From contig FOUN01000003.1 of assembly GCA_900114885.1 (NCBI GenBank), positions 62,001 through 126,000 of the forward strand: a stretch of 64,000 bases of DNA. Direction: 5' to 3'. Origin of the DNA: Psychrobacillus psychrodurans. Lineage in GTDB: Bacteria > Bacillota > Bacilli > Bacillales_A > Planococcaceae. The notes under the pieces were generated by a model that had not been told where the DNA came from, made no database searches, and saw only the letters and a program-made list of their open reading frames with translations. The translations under genes were made by a program, and so were the position numbers. Position 1 is the first letter of the stretch; each line of letters opens with the position of its first letter. Below, in pieces: positions 8,459 through 17,235 of this stretch.

Positions 8459-10229
8459 AATTTGGAATAGTGTTGTCGGGAAGCTATGGGGAACCATACT
8501 GCTTCTCGTCTTATTTGTGTTATTTATTGTAACCGTTTTATTACTTGAATTTCTAGGTGATTTTCATACAGAGCAGGCGGAGGAGTCACTCCGTAAAGAG
8601 GCAGTTACTATCGGTAAAATTGTTGAGCAGCATGACAATGTAGAAGATTCGTTTAAAATTATACAAGATATTTTAGGTACAGAAACTAATACTTTAATTG
8701 TACGCAATGCAGAATCCGTTTTTTTATCAGTCCATGAAGGGCTTAACAAGGATGTAGTACAGAAAAAAATATTGGATAATAAGGAATTATCTAAAATATA
8801 CACTTCAGATGAGCCAATTGTGAAGAAAATGCTAATGCCCGCTATGAATAGTGAGGATCGGATGGAAGATTATATTATTTTAGCTGCCCCTTTAGAATCC
8901 AATAAAAACATTCATGGTGCTGTATTTATTTATCAAAGTTTGGAAGTTGTTAGTAAGACGACAAATAGTACTACGAAAATTGTTTTCTTATCTGGGTTTA
9001 TTGCGTTACTTTTAACTACTATGTTTACTTTTTTCTTAACCTCTCGTATTACTTTACCACTTAGGTCTATGAGGGAAGCGGCGATTCAATTAGCTAAAGG
9101 TAACTTTGAAACAAAAGTTCCGTATCTGCAAAAGGATGAAATTGGAGAACTAGGAATCGCTTTTAACCAAATGGGGAAACAATTGAAACATCATGTAGAA
9201 GTGATTAACCAAGAAAAGGAACAACTGGCGAGTATACTAACATCCATGACGGATGCGGTTATTACATTTGATACTAAATTTGAAGTTCAAGTTAGTAACC
9301 CACAGGCAGATATCCTTCTCAACAAATGGTATGCAAATGCAGAGACGTTAGATGATTCTAAGCTACCTGCTGAACTTCATCATCTTTTAGAGTACGTCTT
9401 TGATGTTCAAGAGGAGTTTGACGAAAAATTAGAGATTAAAGGCTCCTATTTTGCTGCATCTATTAGTCTTTTATACACTAGTGGTAATGTTGTGCGTGGT
9501 GCAGTAATAGTACTTCGTGATATGACTGAACAGCATCGTTTAGATAAAATGAGGTCAGACTTTATCGCAAATGTTTCGCACGAGCTTAGAACGCCTATTT
9601 CGATGTTGCAAGGCTATTCAGAAGCAATAATAGATAATGTCGTTACAACCGAAGAGGATAAGAATGAAATGATCCGTATTATATACGATGAGTCTAAGCG
9701 AATGGGTAGACTAGTAACCGAATTGTTAGATTTAGCCCGCCTAGAGTCAGGTTATCTAAGTATATATAAAGAAAAGGTTTCTGTTGTCCCGACAATTGAA
9801 CGAATAACACAAAAATTTGATCAAGTTGCCAAAGAAAATAATATTAGACTTTCTTTTAAACATAATATAAATGAAAATTTATCGATGGAAATTGATGAAG
9901 ATCGTATGGAACAAGTGTTAACCAATTTAATCGATAATGCCCTTAGGCATACAAAAGAGAATGGTTCTGTCACCGTCCAATTAAGTAAGTCAGATACACA
10001 ATTTGTTATAAAGGTAATTGACACTGGATATGGCATTCCAAAAGAAGATCTTCCGTATGTATTCGAACGTTTTTATAAAGCTGATAAGGCCAGAACTAGA
10101 GGGAAAAGTGGCACTGGTTTAGGATTGGCAATTGCGAAAAACATTGTGGAAAGACATGATGGTGTGCTAACTGCAGAAAGTGAAATTGGAGTAGGTACAT
10201 CCTTTATTATTAACTTGCCAATAAAGTGA
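8451..10229 (+). CDS. resE: Sensor histidine kinase ResE
   Basis: Membrane sensor kinase partnering ResD. The 592-residue protein has a transmembrane helix near residues 12-33, an extracytoplasmic sensor region, a second helix near 177-200, a HAMP domain (RITLPLRSMREAAIQLAKG), a PAS-like region (about 255-355), the HisKA H-box VSHELRTP with H377, and a HATPase domain with N box NLIDNALRHT and G boxes DTGYGIP and GTGLGLAIAK. The ATG at 8451 overlaps resD, implying coupled translation. Confidence 0.93.
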   Translation: MNRIWNSVVGKLWGTILLLVLFVLFIVTVLLLEFLGDFHTEQAEESLRKEAVTIGKIVEQHDNVEDSFKIIQDILGTETNTLIVRNAESVFLSVHEGLNKDVVQKKILDNKELSKIYTSDEPIVKKMLMPAMNSEDRMEDYIILAAPLESNKNIHGAVFIYQSLEVVSKTTNSTTKIVFLSGFIALLLTTMFTFFLTSRITLPLRSMREAAIQLAKGNFETKVPYLQKDEIGELGIAFNQMGKQLKHHVEVINQEKEQLASILTSMTDAVITFDTKFEVQVSNPQADILLNKWYANAETLDDSKLPAELHHLLEYVFDVQEEFDEKLEIKGSYFAASISLLYTSGNVVRGAVIVLRDMTEQHRLDKMRSDFIANVSHELRTPISMLQGYSEAIIDNVVTTEEDKNEMIRIIYDESKRMGRLVTELLDLARLESGYLSIYKEKVSVVPTIERITQKFDQVAKENNIRLSFKHNINENLSMEIDEDRMEQVLTNLIDNALRHTKENGSVTVQLSKSDTQFVIKVIDTGYGIPKEDLPYVFERFYKADKARTRGKSGTGLGLAIAKNIVERHDGVLTAESEIGVGTSFIINLPIK

Positions 10230-10493
10230 AACTACAAACTGTGAAGATTACCTTCACATCCCGAGGAGTGAAAATGGACTCTTTTATATATCGCTGTGTC
10301 TTGATTCGGACCGCAATACCTGAGTAAACAGCATCCTGATGGTCCGTGTCTCGCAGGAACCGTGTAACAGAGACAGACCCATCTGTCGTAGCGTTTTAAA
10401 CTATGTTCTACGTTGCGCTTATATAGGCAGTTATTCTCCCATCTTATCTTCTAATTGGGAGTCGTATTGTCTATTAATGTGGGATAAAAGGCG
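10230..10493. other. resE-sigX intergenic stretch with strong inverted repeats
   Basis: About 260 bp without a gene. It contains GAGT/ACTC followed by TTTTATAT (10265-10285), a weak terminator candidate for resE, then CGGACC pairing with GGTCCG (about 10307-10352), GTCTC with GAGAC, and ACAGA with TCTGT. The base composition between 10300 and 10400 is richer in GC than around it. No match to a known RNA family is recognised. Confidence 0.45.
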
Positions 10494-10519
10494 TGTAACA
10501 AATTTGTACTTGAAACGAC
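10494..10519 (+). promoter_or_regulatory. ECF (SigX/SigW-type) promoter of sigX
   Basis: TGTAAC at 10494-10499, a 16-bp spacer, and CGAC at 10516-10519 match the extracytoplasmic-function promoter pattern used by B. subtilis SigX and SigW. It lies 24 bp before the sigX start, so positive autoregulation of sigX-rsiX is the natural reading. Confidence 0.8.
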
Positions 10520-10543
10520 TAATTGAAAGAACGGGGGGAGCCT

Positions 10544-11080
10544 ATGAATGACTCCGTTTTCCACCGCTTGTATGATACCTATCATCAAGACGTTTTTCAG
10601 TTTCTCATATATTTGGTGAAAAATAGACAAACTGCAGAAGACTTGGTTCAAGAAGTATATGTACGAGTGCTTAAAGCTTATAGCAGCTTTGAGGGAAAAA
10701 GCTCAGAAAAGACATGGCTATTTTCAATAGCCAAAAATATTGCAATTGACCATTTTAGAAAACAAACCGTCAGAAAAAAGAGGTTATTTGACTCATTTGA
10801 CTGGGAAAAGATGCAACTTGCATCTTCCGAAATGTTACCGGAAGATTTAGTACAGCTTAATGATGAGATGAGAACATTATTAATTGCATTGGATGATTGT
10901 ACGGGAGATCAGAAAATGGTTATTATTATGCGATATTTCCAGGAACTTTCGATTGCGGAAACATCGGAAATTCTAAATTGGTCGGAAGGGAAAGTGAAGA
11001 CAACGCAACATCGTGCAATAAAAGCACTTCGTGAACGATTATCTGATAAGCAAAAGGAGGCAGATGTTCATCATGAGTGA
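10544..11080 (+). CDS. sigX: ECF RNA polymerase sigma factor SigX
   Basis: An ECF sigma factor of 178 residues; in B. subtilis SigX controls surface-charge and envelope genes (dlt, pssA) under cationic peptide stress. Region 2 (LYDTYHQDVFQFLIYLVKN...TAEDLVQEVYVRV...SSEKTWLFSIAKNIAIDHFRK) and region 4 (DQKMVIIMRYFQELSIAETS...EGKVKTTQHRAIKAL) resemble SigX closely. ATG 10544 follows ACGGGGGGAG. Its 3' end overlaps rsiX, and the promoter at 10494 has the matching ECF motif. Confidence 0.92.
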   Translation: MNDSVFHRLYDTYHQDVFQFLIYLVKNRQTAEDLVQEVYVRVLKAYSSFEGKSSEKTWLFSIAKNIAIDHFRKQTVRKKRLFDSFDWEKMQLASSEMLPEDLVQLNDEMRTLLIALDDCTGDQKMVIIMRYFQELSIAETSEILNWSEGKVKTTQHRAIKALRERLSDKQKEADVHHE

Positions 11081-12317
11081 GAAAAAGACAGAAGATCGTG
11101 TATTAGATGAGCTATTAAATAACATGCCGAAGTTTACAGATAAACGCTCGAAAGATGAAATGTATAAACTGGTAAAATCCAAAATAGAAATTCAGGAGAG
11201 GCCTGAGAAACGTAATCGACTAGAGGTTTCAATGAACAAATGGCTACCTTTTATCATTTCCGTAGCTTCTGTCCTTATATTAACAGTTCTCGTCTCTTCC
11301 TTTATAAATAAGAATGAGAGTTCCACAGCTGATAAAGCCCAAGAGTCATCAATGGAAAAAGATCATATGAGAACGATGGACGTACCAGAAGAAGCATCAA
11401 TGGCTACTGAAGAAGACAAGTCTAGCGATATGTCGACTATGTCTGGAAAAATAGTATCTTCGTATGAATTAGTTCCTTTCGACAGTCTATTTACTTCTGT
11501 TTACAAGAACGATTTAAATGGAGGAACAGTATTTCATTTTTCTTTATTAGAAAATGCTCTCTCTATTCCAATAACGATTGTAATTCCTAAAGAACAAATA
11601 GATATGGATTTTCCAAATAAGACACCAAATAGCTTGGAGTTATATGAAAGATACGCATTTGGGATTGATGAGATTTCCCTTGGATTCCAAGAATACCATC
11701 CTTACAAAGGTTACTTTTTGACAGAAGGTAAAATGTTAAAGCACTACTTACCAGTAGATCATGGTTATGATGCTGCCCCTGGAGCAATGGCGCCTTATCT
11801 AGCTTCTATCAATGAAATTTTCACTGATTTTGATTCCTTTGTAAGGGTCAATGAAGATGGTTCGCCGATTGACTGGGATCAAGTCGGTACGCTAGATGAA
11901 CCAGTGGACCTAAAAGGTACAGAGAAAAAGGTAAATTACTTTGCATATAATGGTTCTAATGGAGAGACATATTTAGCACCAAATTTTAATAAAACATTCG
12001 CTACATTATCGGAAGCATTGATGGATATGAGAGATCCTGGAAATGATATATACACTTCTGTTATACCAAATAATGTGACCTACACAGTAAGAGAGGATAA
12101 AGGTTTAGTAATACGCTTCGATAAACCTTTAAACCTGGAATATTTAGATGTGAGTGAGGCATCTCGATTATTAGAAGCTTTTTCCCTAACTGCCGCAAGC
12201 TTTAATCAATCCATCCAATTAGAAAATGTTGTACAAGAAAGTTGGGATGGAATTAATTTAAGCAGCTCACTTCCTGTTCCAATCGGACCGAATGGTTTTA
12301 CTTTGCGTACCAACTAA
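11073..12317 (+). CDS. rsiX: Anti-sigma-X factor RsiX
   Basis: Membrane-bound regulator that holds SigX inactive. The first 60 residues are cytoplasmic and charged (the sigma-binding part), a single transmembrane helix follows (about residues 58-76, WLPFIISVASVLILTVLVS), and the rest is extracytoplasmic with a Ser/Glu-rich linker. Residue similarity to B. subtilis RsiX is recognisable mainly by layout and position. ATG 11073 overlaps the end of sigX by 8 bp; AAAAGGAGG lies 12 bp upstream, and an ATG at 11064 only 3 bp from it is the alternative. Confidence 0.85.
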   Translation: MSEKKTEDRVLDELLNNMPKFTDKRSKDEMYKLVKSKIEIQERPEKRNRLEVSMNKWLPFIISVASVLILTVLVSSFINKNESSTADKAQESSMEKDHMRTMDVPEEASMATEEDKSSDMSTMSGKIVSSYELVPFDSLFTSVYKNDLNGGTVFHFSLLENALSIPITIVIPKEQIDMDFPNKTPNSLELYERYAFGIDEISLGFQEYHPYKGYFLTEGKMLKHYLPVDHGYDAAPGAMAPYLASINEIFTDFDSFVRVNEDGSPIDWDQVGTLDEPVDLKGTEKKVNYFAYNGSNGETYLAPNFNKTFATLSEALMDMRDPGNDIYTSVIPNNVTYTVREDKGLVIRFDKPLNLEYLDVSEASRLLEAFSLTAASFNQSIQLENVVQESWDGINLSSSLPVPIGPNGFTLRTN

Positions 12318-12327
12318 ATAACGTCAA

Positions 12328-12365
12328 CTGCCAATGCTTATCAACTAAAGCTTGGCAGTTTTTTT
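12328..12365 (+). terminator. Terminator after rsiX
   Basis: CTGCCAA (12328-12334) pairs with TTGGCAG (12352-12358), extended by GCTT/AAGC past one bulged T, and is followed by seven T. A strong intrinsic terminator for sigX-rsiX. Confidence 0.85.
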
Positions 12366-12380
12366 GTATCTGGGTACGCG

Positions 12381-12525
12381 ATAGCCTATAAAGTTATGGA
12401 AATAGCCCATAAACAATCAATCCAGGAATAATAACGAGATGAAAGCCCATAAGATTTCAAATATAGCCCTTAATTCAATCAAAAAAGCCCGTAAATTTTT
12501 TATTATAGCCTATATTAGGATGTTG
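12381..12525 (+). repeat. 21-bp period array, motif AGCCCATAA
   Basis: The motif (T/A)AGCC(C/T)(A/T/G)TA starts at 12382, 12403, 12443, 12464, 12485 and 12506. Intervals are 21, 40, 21, 21 and 21 bp; the 40-bp gap leaves room for one decayed unit. The 10-12 bases between motifs differ in every unit. It lies between the rsiX terminator and the ribU promoter, outside any gene. Same period as the arrays at 13738 and 52477 but a different motif. Confidence 0.75.
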
Positions 12526-12547
12526 GTCTCAATTACAAACAGGTCTG

Positions 12548-12576
12548 TTGCATATATTGTTTATATTTGATAAAAT
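12548..12576 (+). promoter_or_regulatory. Sigma-A-type promoter of ribU
   Basis: TTGCAT (12548-12553), a 17-bp spacer and TAAAAT (12571-12576) sit just upstream of the FMN riboswitch and fit a vegetative promoter. Confidence 0.65.
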
Positions 12577-12622
12577 GTTATTAATTCAAGATATTAATCA
12601 TGAAGATCAACAAAATATTGAT

Positions 12623-12752
12623 TCATCTTCGGGGCAGGGTGCAATTCCCGACCGGCGGTATTAGAAATTTATTTCTTCAGCCCGCGAACCTTAACAGGTT
12701 GATTTGGTTAAATTCCAAAGCCGACAGTATAGTCTGGATGGGAGAAGGTGAA
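12623..12752 (+). ncRNA. FMN riboswitch (RFN element)
   Basis: The conserved RFN segments appear in order: ATCTTCGGGGCAGGGTG, ATTCCCGACCGGCGGT, AGCCCGCGA, and CCGACAGTATAGTCTGGATG followed by GGGAGAAGG. The closing helix can form between CATCTTC and GAAGGTG. FMN binding is expected to switch off ribU downstream. The GGGAGAA near the 3' end can also pair with TTCTCCC at 12807-12814, giving the alternative fold needed for attenuation. Confidence 0.95.
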
Positions 12753-12811
12753 GGTGCAGTCGTTTCTCGTATGCTTATACGGATACGCTTATTTAAGTGT
12801 ACCTTGTTTCT

Positions 12812-12843
12812 CCCTTGAACTTTATTGGTTCAAGGGATTCTTT
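12812..12843 (+). terminator. Riboswitch-controlled attenuator hairpin
   Basis: CCCTTGAAC (12812-12820) pairs exactly with GTTCAAGGG (12828-12836) and is followed by ATTCTTT. It lies between the FMN riboswitch and ribU, where the regulated terminator is expected, although the T-run is poor. Confidence 0.6.
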
Positions 12844-12906
12844 AAGTGTGCAAACGAGCTGAACCTTTCTTCTTGTGGAGTGAATCGCAAAAGGAGAGAG
12901 GATTTT

Positions 12907-13500
12907 ATGATAAAAGGCAAAACGCGAATGCTTATTGCAGTCGCAATGCTTAGTAGTATTTCTTTTGTTTTAATGCTACTTGCTTTTCCATTACCGGTTT
13001 TACCGGCATATTTGAAGGTCGACTTTAGTGATATACCAGCTTTAATCGCTGCAATCACGATGGGACCAATAGCAGGAATTCTAGTTGCATTTTTAAAGAA
13101 TGTGTTAGATTGGTTATTTGCAGGAAGTCCAACTGGTGTACCTGTTGGTCATATGGCTAATTTTGTAACTAGTATCCTATTTTTAACACCAGTGTATTTG
13201 ATTTATCGTAAAGTTACTACGTCAAAAGGAATTATGGTAGGTCTAGGAGCAGGTACAGTATCTATGGCGATTGGTATGAGTGTTTTAAATTATTATGTGT
13301 TTTTACCAATGTACACTTATTTCTTGAATTTCCCAATGGAAACCGGTACTGCCTTGTTTAATACTATCATTTTCGGTATTTTACCCTTTAATTTGATTAA
13401 AGGCGTAATAGTAACTATTGTGATGATTGTATTATTTAAACGTATAAAACCTTTACTTGATAAGGTTACTAATTCATATATGAAACCTAATACAAATTAA
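12907..13500 (+). CDS. ribU: Riboflavin ECF transporter substrate-binding protein RibU
   Basis: Integral membrane S-component that binds riboflavin for the energy-coupling factor (ECF) importer. The 197-residue protein has about six hydrophobic helices; DFSDIPALIAAITMGPIAG and the NVLDW region are family features. The ATG at 12907 follows AAAAGGAGAGAGG; reading the frame further upstream would run through the riboswitch. The FMN riboswitch upstream confirms the substrate pathway. The EcfA/EcfT energy module is not in this window. Confidence 0.95.
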   Translation: MIKGKTRMLIAVAMLSSISFVLMLLAFPLPVLPAYLKVDFSDIPALIAAITMGPIAGILVAFLKNVLDWLFAGSPTGVPVGHMANFVTSILFLTPVYLIYRKVTTSKGIMVGLGAGTVSMAIGMSVLNYYVFLPMYTYFLNFPMETGTALFNTIIFGILPFNLIKGVIVTIVMIVLFKRIKPLLDKVTNSYMKPNTN

Positions 13501-13503
13501 AAA

Positions 13504-13540
13504 AAGTTGTTTCTCCATTAGGAGGAACAACTTTTTTTTA
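13504..13540 (+). terminator. Terminator after ribU
   Basis: AAGTTGTTTCTCC (13504-13516) pairs with GGAGGAACAACTT (13521-13533) around ATTA, allowing one G-U pair, then a run of eight T. Strong terminator. Confidence 0.9.
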
Positions 13541-14300
13541 GAGGAAAGTAAATATAAATGGATAATACCGCTTTGATTTCCGCCACAATCAACTAAGTAA
13601 GCAGTGATTATTATAGGATCATCTAAAGACATCATTTATAGCATTGGAACTAATAAGTAGAAAATAACAATTAGTAATTCAGTTACATTCATTTAGGTTG
13701 TGAATTAATCAAATTATTTGGGGAAATTATCCTTTTCGCAAGTAAAAGGTAATAAACCGCAAGTAATTATGGACTATGGGCAAGTAAGCTCTTTACGACC
13801 GCAAGTAAGCCACAGATGTAAGCAAGTAAACAATAGGGGAGAGCAAGTAACGATAAAATTGGATTCAATTATTTCATAAAAGATGAGGATGTATACGCAC
13901 AAAGTCCATGTTCCTAGTACTTTATGATATGAAGTGCACCGCATACAAAACAGGGGCTCTGGATTTGTTATCAAGCATCTTTCAACTAGTAAGAAGACAG
14001 AAGACATACGGCAAAAAATAGCTGGTTTCAATCGTATAGAGTAGCGTTAGAGCGAACGAAATTGCATCTTCGAGTGCTTAATCTAGGAATAGTTAGTAGT
14101 TTTTCTGTAGTTAACCAAAAACGCACTTAGGTATTTTTCTAAGAATTGCAGAATGGCGCGGACAGGTAAACGCCAATATCACTAAAAATTAACTTGGTAA
14201 CGATATAGCAAAACGTCTGTCCAAGCCTTCGCAAACGATTGGGACAGGTTTTGACCTTAAAGGCACTGGTATCTTTTTTACCCAGTTTTTCTTACAGAAT
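13541..14300. other. Gene-free region between ribU and fer
   Basis: About 760 bp without a credible gene. It holds the GCAAGTAA array (13738-13863). The remainder, 13541-13718 and 13864-14300, is AT-rich with no convincing frame; the minus-strand open frame across 13774-14031 just reads the repeat. Near 14205-14250, TGTCCAA can pair with TTGGGACA, a minor hairpin. Confidence 0.6.
13719..13863 (+). repeat. 21-bp period array, motif GCAAGTAA, six copies with leader
   Basis: GCAAGTAA occurs at 13738, 13759, 13780, 13801, 13822 and 13843: five intervals of exactly 21 bp. The 13 bases after each motif differ from unit to unit. The sequence before copy 1 (GGGGAAATTATCCTTTTC, from 13719) resembles the sequence before the first copy of the array at 52477. 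Outside any gene, downstream of the ribU terminator. Confidence 0.85.
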
Positions 14301-14340
14301 AAAAAAATGGTGATCATGACAAGAGTCACAACCACCATTC
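14301..14340 (-). terminator. Terminator of fer
   Basis: On the minus strand AATGGTGGTTGTGAC pairs with GTCATGATCACCATT and is followed by a run of seven T. Intrinsic terminator for the ferredoxin gene. Confidence 0.85.
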
Positions 14341-14346
14341 AATATA

Positions 14347-14634
<288 letters not shown>

Positions 14635-14705
14635 CTATCTTATTCATTCTAAAGATGTTTTCCATACATTTCAACCAAAATACTTCAGAAAAGAGAGGTA
14701 TTCCT

Positions 14706-15737
14706 ATGCATTTTCATCAAATATTACTATTTATAATACATAAAATATCTGGGCAACGTTCTGAGAATGCCCCATATTATTTATTAAAAGGCAAAAAATC
14801 AGGACAAACCATTCAAGATGTGACATATTTTCAACTTCATGCTTTCTTCTCTATCCTTCCACAATTATCGAAGGAAGATTATGATGAAGCGATAAATGAG
14901 CTGTTTAAAAATGAGTTTATTCGGGTAAATGAATCACTCGTATATATAACTGAAAAAGGAATTGAAATACTACCGAGTGATAAAGAACCTCTATTTAATG
15001 GTTGGAAATATAGGGGCAAGGAACAACTTTTTTGGAAAAGAATAGACTTAGTTATCCAAACATTGTCGCAGTTCCAAGCGAATGAAAAAAAATTCGTACC
15101 AAACCAAAAGGATATTTCTATACAGCATTTTGTTAAAGACTTTTTAATCCAAAATAATTTCCGTGAATTTAACTTGAATACCGATATTAAGCAAGAAATT
15201 TTTTATTTACTTGAAAACCCTTCTTTTGATGATCTACACAGAACGTTGTTTGTTTATCGGCTTAGTGGCTATAAGACAACTGGTTTGACATGGGAACAAC
15301 TGGCTCGCCACTATCATATGACTGACTTGAACATTAAAATAATTTTTTTAGAATGTTTACATAGTATGTTAGACAATATTTCAATAGAGACAAGTCCCCG
15401 GTTATTTAATTTAGCTAAAGATATTCGTATCGATACGCCTCTAACTGAATCTGCTTTTAAAACTAATAGTCTATTTGAAAAGGGATATTCTATTGAAGAA
15501 ATTGCAAAAATAAGAAAATTGAAGATTAATACAATAGAAGATCATGTTATTGAAATAGTCTCAAACAATAAAAACTTCTCTATTTCTGCTTTTATTTCTA
15601 AGGAGCAAATAGAAGAAATTCTTCATCTATCAAACGAGCTAGAAACAAAAAAACTCACATTAATAAAACAAAGATTACCGGAAATTAGTTTCTTTCAAGT
15701 GCGCTTAGCATTGACGAAGGGAGAAAAGAATTCATGA
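14706..15737 (+). CDS. ypbB: Helix-turn-helix protein YpbB
   Basis: Conserved protein of 343 residues always found next to recS in bacilli. The C-terminal third (TNSLFEKGYSIEEIAKIRKLKINTIEDHVIEI) is a helix-turn-helix of the type found at the end of some RecQ proteins, so it may act as a DNA-binding partner of the helicase next door; that role is inference. ATG 14706 follows AGAGAGG. Its last codon overlaps the recS start by 4 bp, showing tight coupling. Confidence 0.85.
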   Translation: MHFHQILLFIIHKISGQRSENAPYYLLKGKKSGQTIQDVTYFQLHAFFSILPQLSKEDYDEAINELFKNEFIRVNESLVYITEKGIEILPSDKEPLFNGWKYRGKEQLFWKRIDLVIQTLSQFQANEKKFVPNQKDISIQHFVKDFLIQNNFREFNLNTDIKQEIFYLLENPSFDDLHRTLFVYRLSGYKTTGLTWEQLARHYHMTDLNIKIIFLECLHSMLDNISIETSPRLFNLAKDIRIDTPLTESAFKTNSLFEKGYSIEEIAKIRKLKINTIEDHVIEIVSNNKNFSISAFISKEQIEEILHLSNELETKKLTLIKQRLPEISFFQVRLALTKGEKNS

Positions 15738-17155
15738 ATAAATTAAAATTAAATGAAATTCTTCAGAAAAAGTTCGGTCATGAAAACTTCCGAGATGGGC
15801 AACAGGAAATAATTGAACAAATTATAGCAGGAAAGGATGTTGTTGCTATACTTCCTACTGGTATGGGAAAATCCCTTCTTTATCAACTACCAGCATACCT
15901 AATGGAAGGAACTGTGATTATCGTGTCACCTCTTTTATCTCTTATGCAGGATCAAGTAGAGCAACTAAAATTACTAGGAGAAAAAAGAGTTATTGCCATC
16001 AATTCATTTTTACCATTCCAAGAAAGAGAAATGGCTTTTCGTCACTTAGCTGATTTTAAATTTATATTTACTTCACCAGAGATGCTCCAAAATGAACAAT
16101 TTAACCGTGCGCTTAGAGAGCTTTCCATCGCATATGTTGTAGCAGATGAGGCGCATTGTATTTCTCAGTGGGGGTTTGATTTTCGACCTGATTATTTGAG
16201 GATATCAGGTTGGATACATTCGCTAAAAGCTGTGAATGTTCTTGCATTAACAGCAACTGCGACAAGCGAAGTTGTCAAAGATATTAAAGGAACTTTACGG
16301 ATGACAAAACCATTTGAATACATTCATTCACTTGATCGTCCTGCTATTGCATATGAAATAGTAGAGGTTGAAAACCAACAAGAAAAAATGAATTGGATAT
16401 TAGGTAGAGTTATCTCTACTGAAGGTCCAGGAATAATTTATACACAATCACGTAAAAAGACGGAAGTTTATGCAACAATGCTAAGAGAACAAGGAATTTC
16501 TGTTGCCTATTACCACGCAAAAATGGAGCAAAGTGACAGGATATTAATCCAGCAACAGTTTCAGCAGGGACAATTAGATTGGATCTGTGCGACTAATGCT
16601 TTTGGAATGGGTATTCACAAAGATAATATCAGGCAAATTATTCATGATCATATTCCGACCTCTGTAGCAGGCTATATGCAGGAGGTTGGAAGAGCTGCAA
16701 GAGATGGCAATCAGGCAATCGCCTCACTCTTATATACTTCTTCAGATGTTGAGCAAACATTTTACGTAGCGATGCAAGATTTTCCAGAGGAACAAGACAT
16801 ACATTTTGCTTATCAAGAAGAATATTCTGAAGTTGAACAGGCAGAGACTACAAGCCGCATTCTAGCTTATTGGAAAGAGCAATTAAATGAACAGCAAACT
16901 ATTCAATTATTTAAGCAAATTAAACAAAAAAAGTGGCAGGATATTCAAAGTTTTTACTTAATGATTCGAAATGATTCCTGTTTGAGGGAGCAGCTACTTC
17001 ATTATTTTGATCAAGCATTAATAGAACGCCCCCATCATTGTTGCTCCAAATGTAAATTAAATGTCTCGAGCATTTTAAGGAAAAGAACTGATGAAAAGTA
17101 TAGGCAAGATGAAATGAATTGGATAGATAGATTAAATATACTTCTTCCATCATAA
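15734..17155 (+). CDS. recS: RecQ-family ATP-dependent DNA helicase RecS
   Basis: A 3'-5' DNA helicase of the RecQ family acting in recombination and repair. Motifs seen: Walker A LPTGMGKSLLYQLP, DEAH box VADEAHCISQWGFDFRPDY, SAT-like TATAT, and the second RecA domain ending with the arginine-finger region QEVGRAARDG. The 473-residue protein has no HRDC domain and only a short zinc-like CCSKC tail, so it is the short form; YpbB, encoded just upstream with a 4-bp overlap, may supply the missing DNA-binding domain. Confidence 0.93.
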   Translation: MNKLKLNEILQKKFGHENFRDGQQEIIEQIIAGKDVVAILPTGMGKSLLYQLPAYLMEGTVIIVSPLLSLMQDQVEQLKLLGEKRVIAINSFLPFQEREMAFRHLADFKFIFTSPEMLQNEQFNRALRELSIAYVVADEAHCISQWGFDFRPDYLRISGWIHSLKAVNVLALTATATSEVVKDIKGTLRMTKPFEYIHSLDRPAIAYEIVEVENQQEKMNWILGRVISTEGPGIIYTQSRKKTEVYATMLREQGISVAYYHAKMEQSDRILIQQQFQQGQLDWICATNAFGMGIHKDNIRQIIHDHIPTSVAGYMQEVGRAARDGNQAIASLLYTSSDVEQTFYVAMQDFPEEQDIHFAYQEEYSEVEQAETTSRILAYWKEQLNEQQTIQLFKQIKQKKWQDIQSFYLMIRNDSCLREQLLHYFDQALIERPHHCCSKCKLNVSSILRKRTDEKYRQDEMNWIDRLNILLPS

Positions 17156-17235
17156 TACTTTTGTTAAGTTTACTTTTTCTACAATATTCGTCATAATAGA
17201 AGTAGAAATGAAGGCAGAAATGGAGTTTGAATAAA

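Noticed and set aside
12600-12818. Reading frame through the FMN riboswitch
   Set aside because: The sequence is fully explained by the conserved RFN element.
13738-13863. Classical CRISPR array
   Set aside because: Repeat of 8 bp and period of 21 bp are far too short, and there are no cas genes in the window.
13774-14031. 85-residue minus-strand frame between ribU and fer
   Set aside because: Its C-terminal LTC repeats every seven residues simply read the GCAAGTAA array; no start signal or homology.
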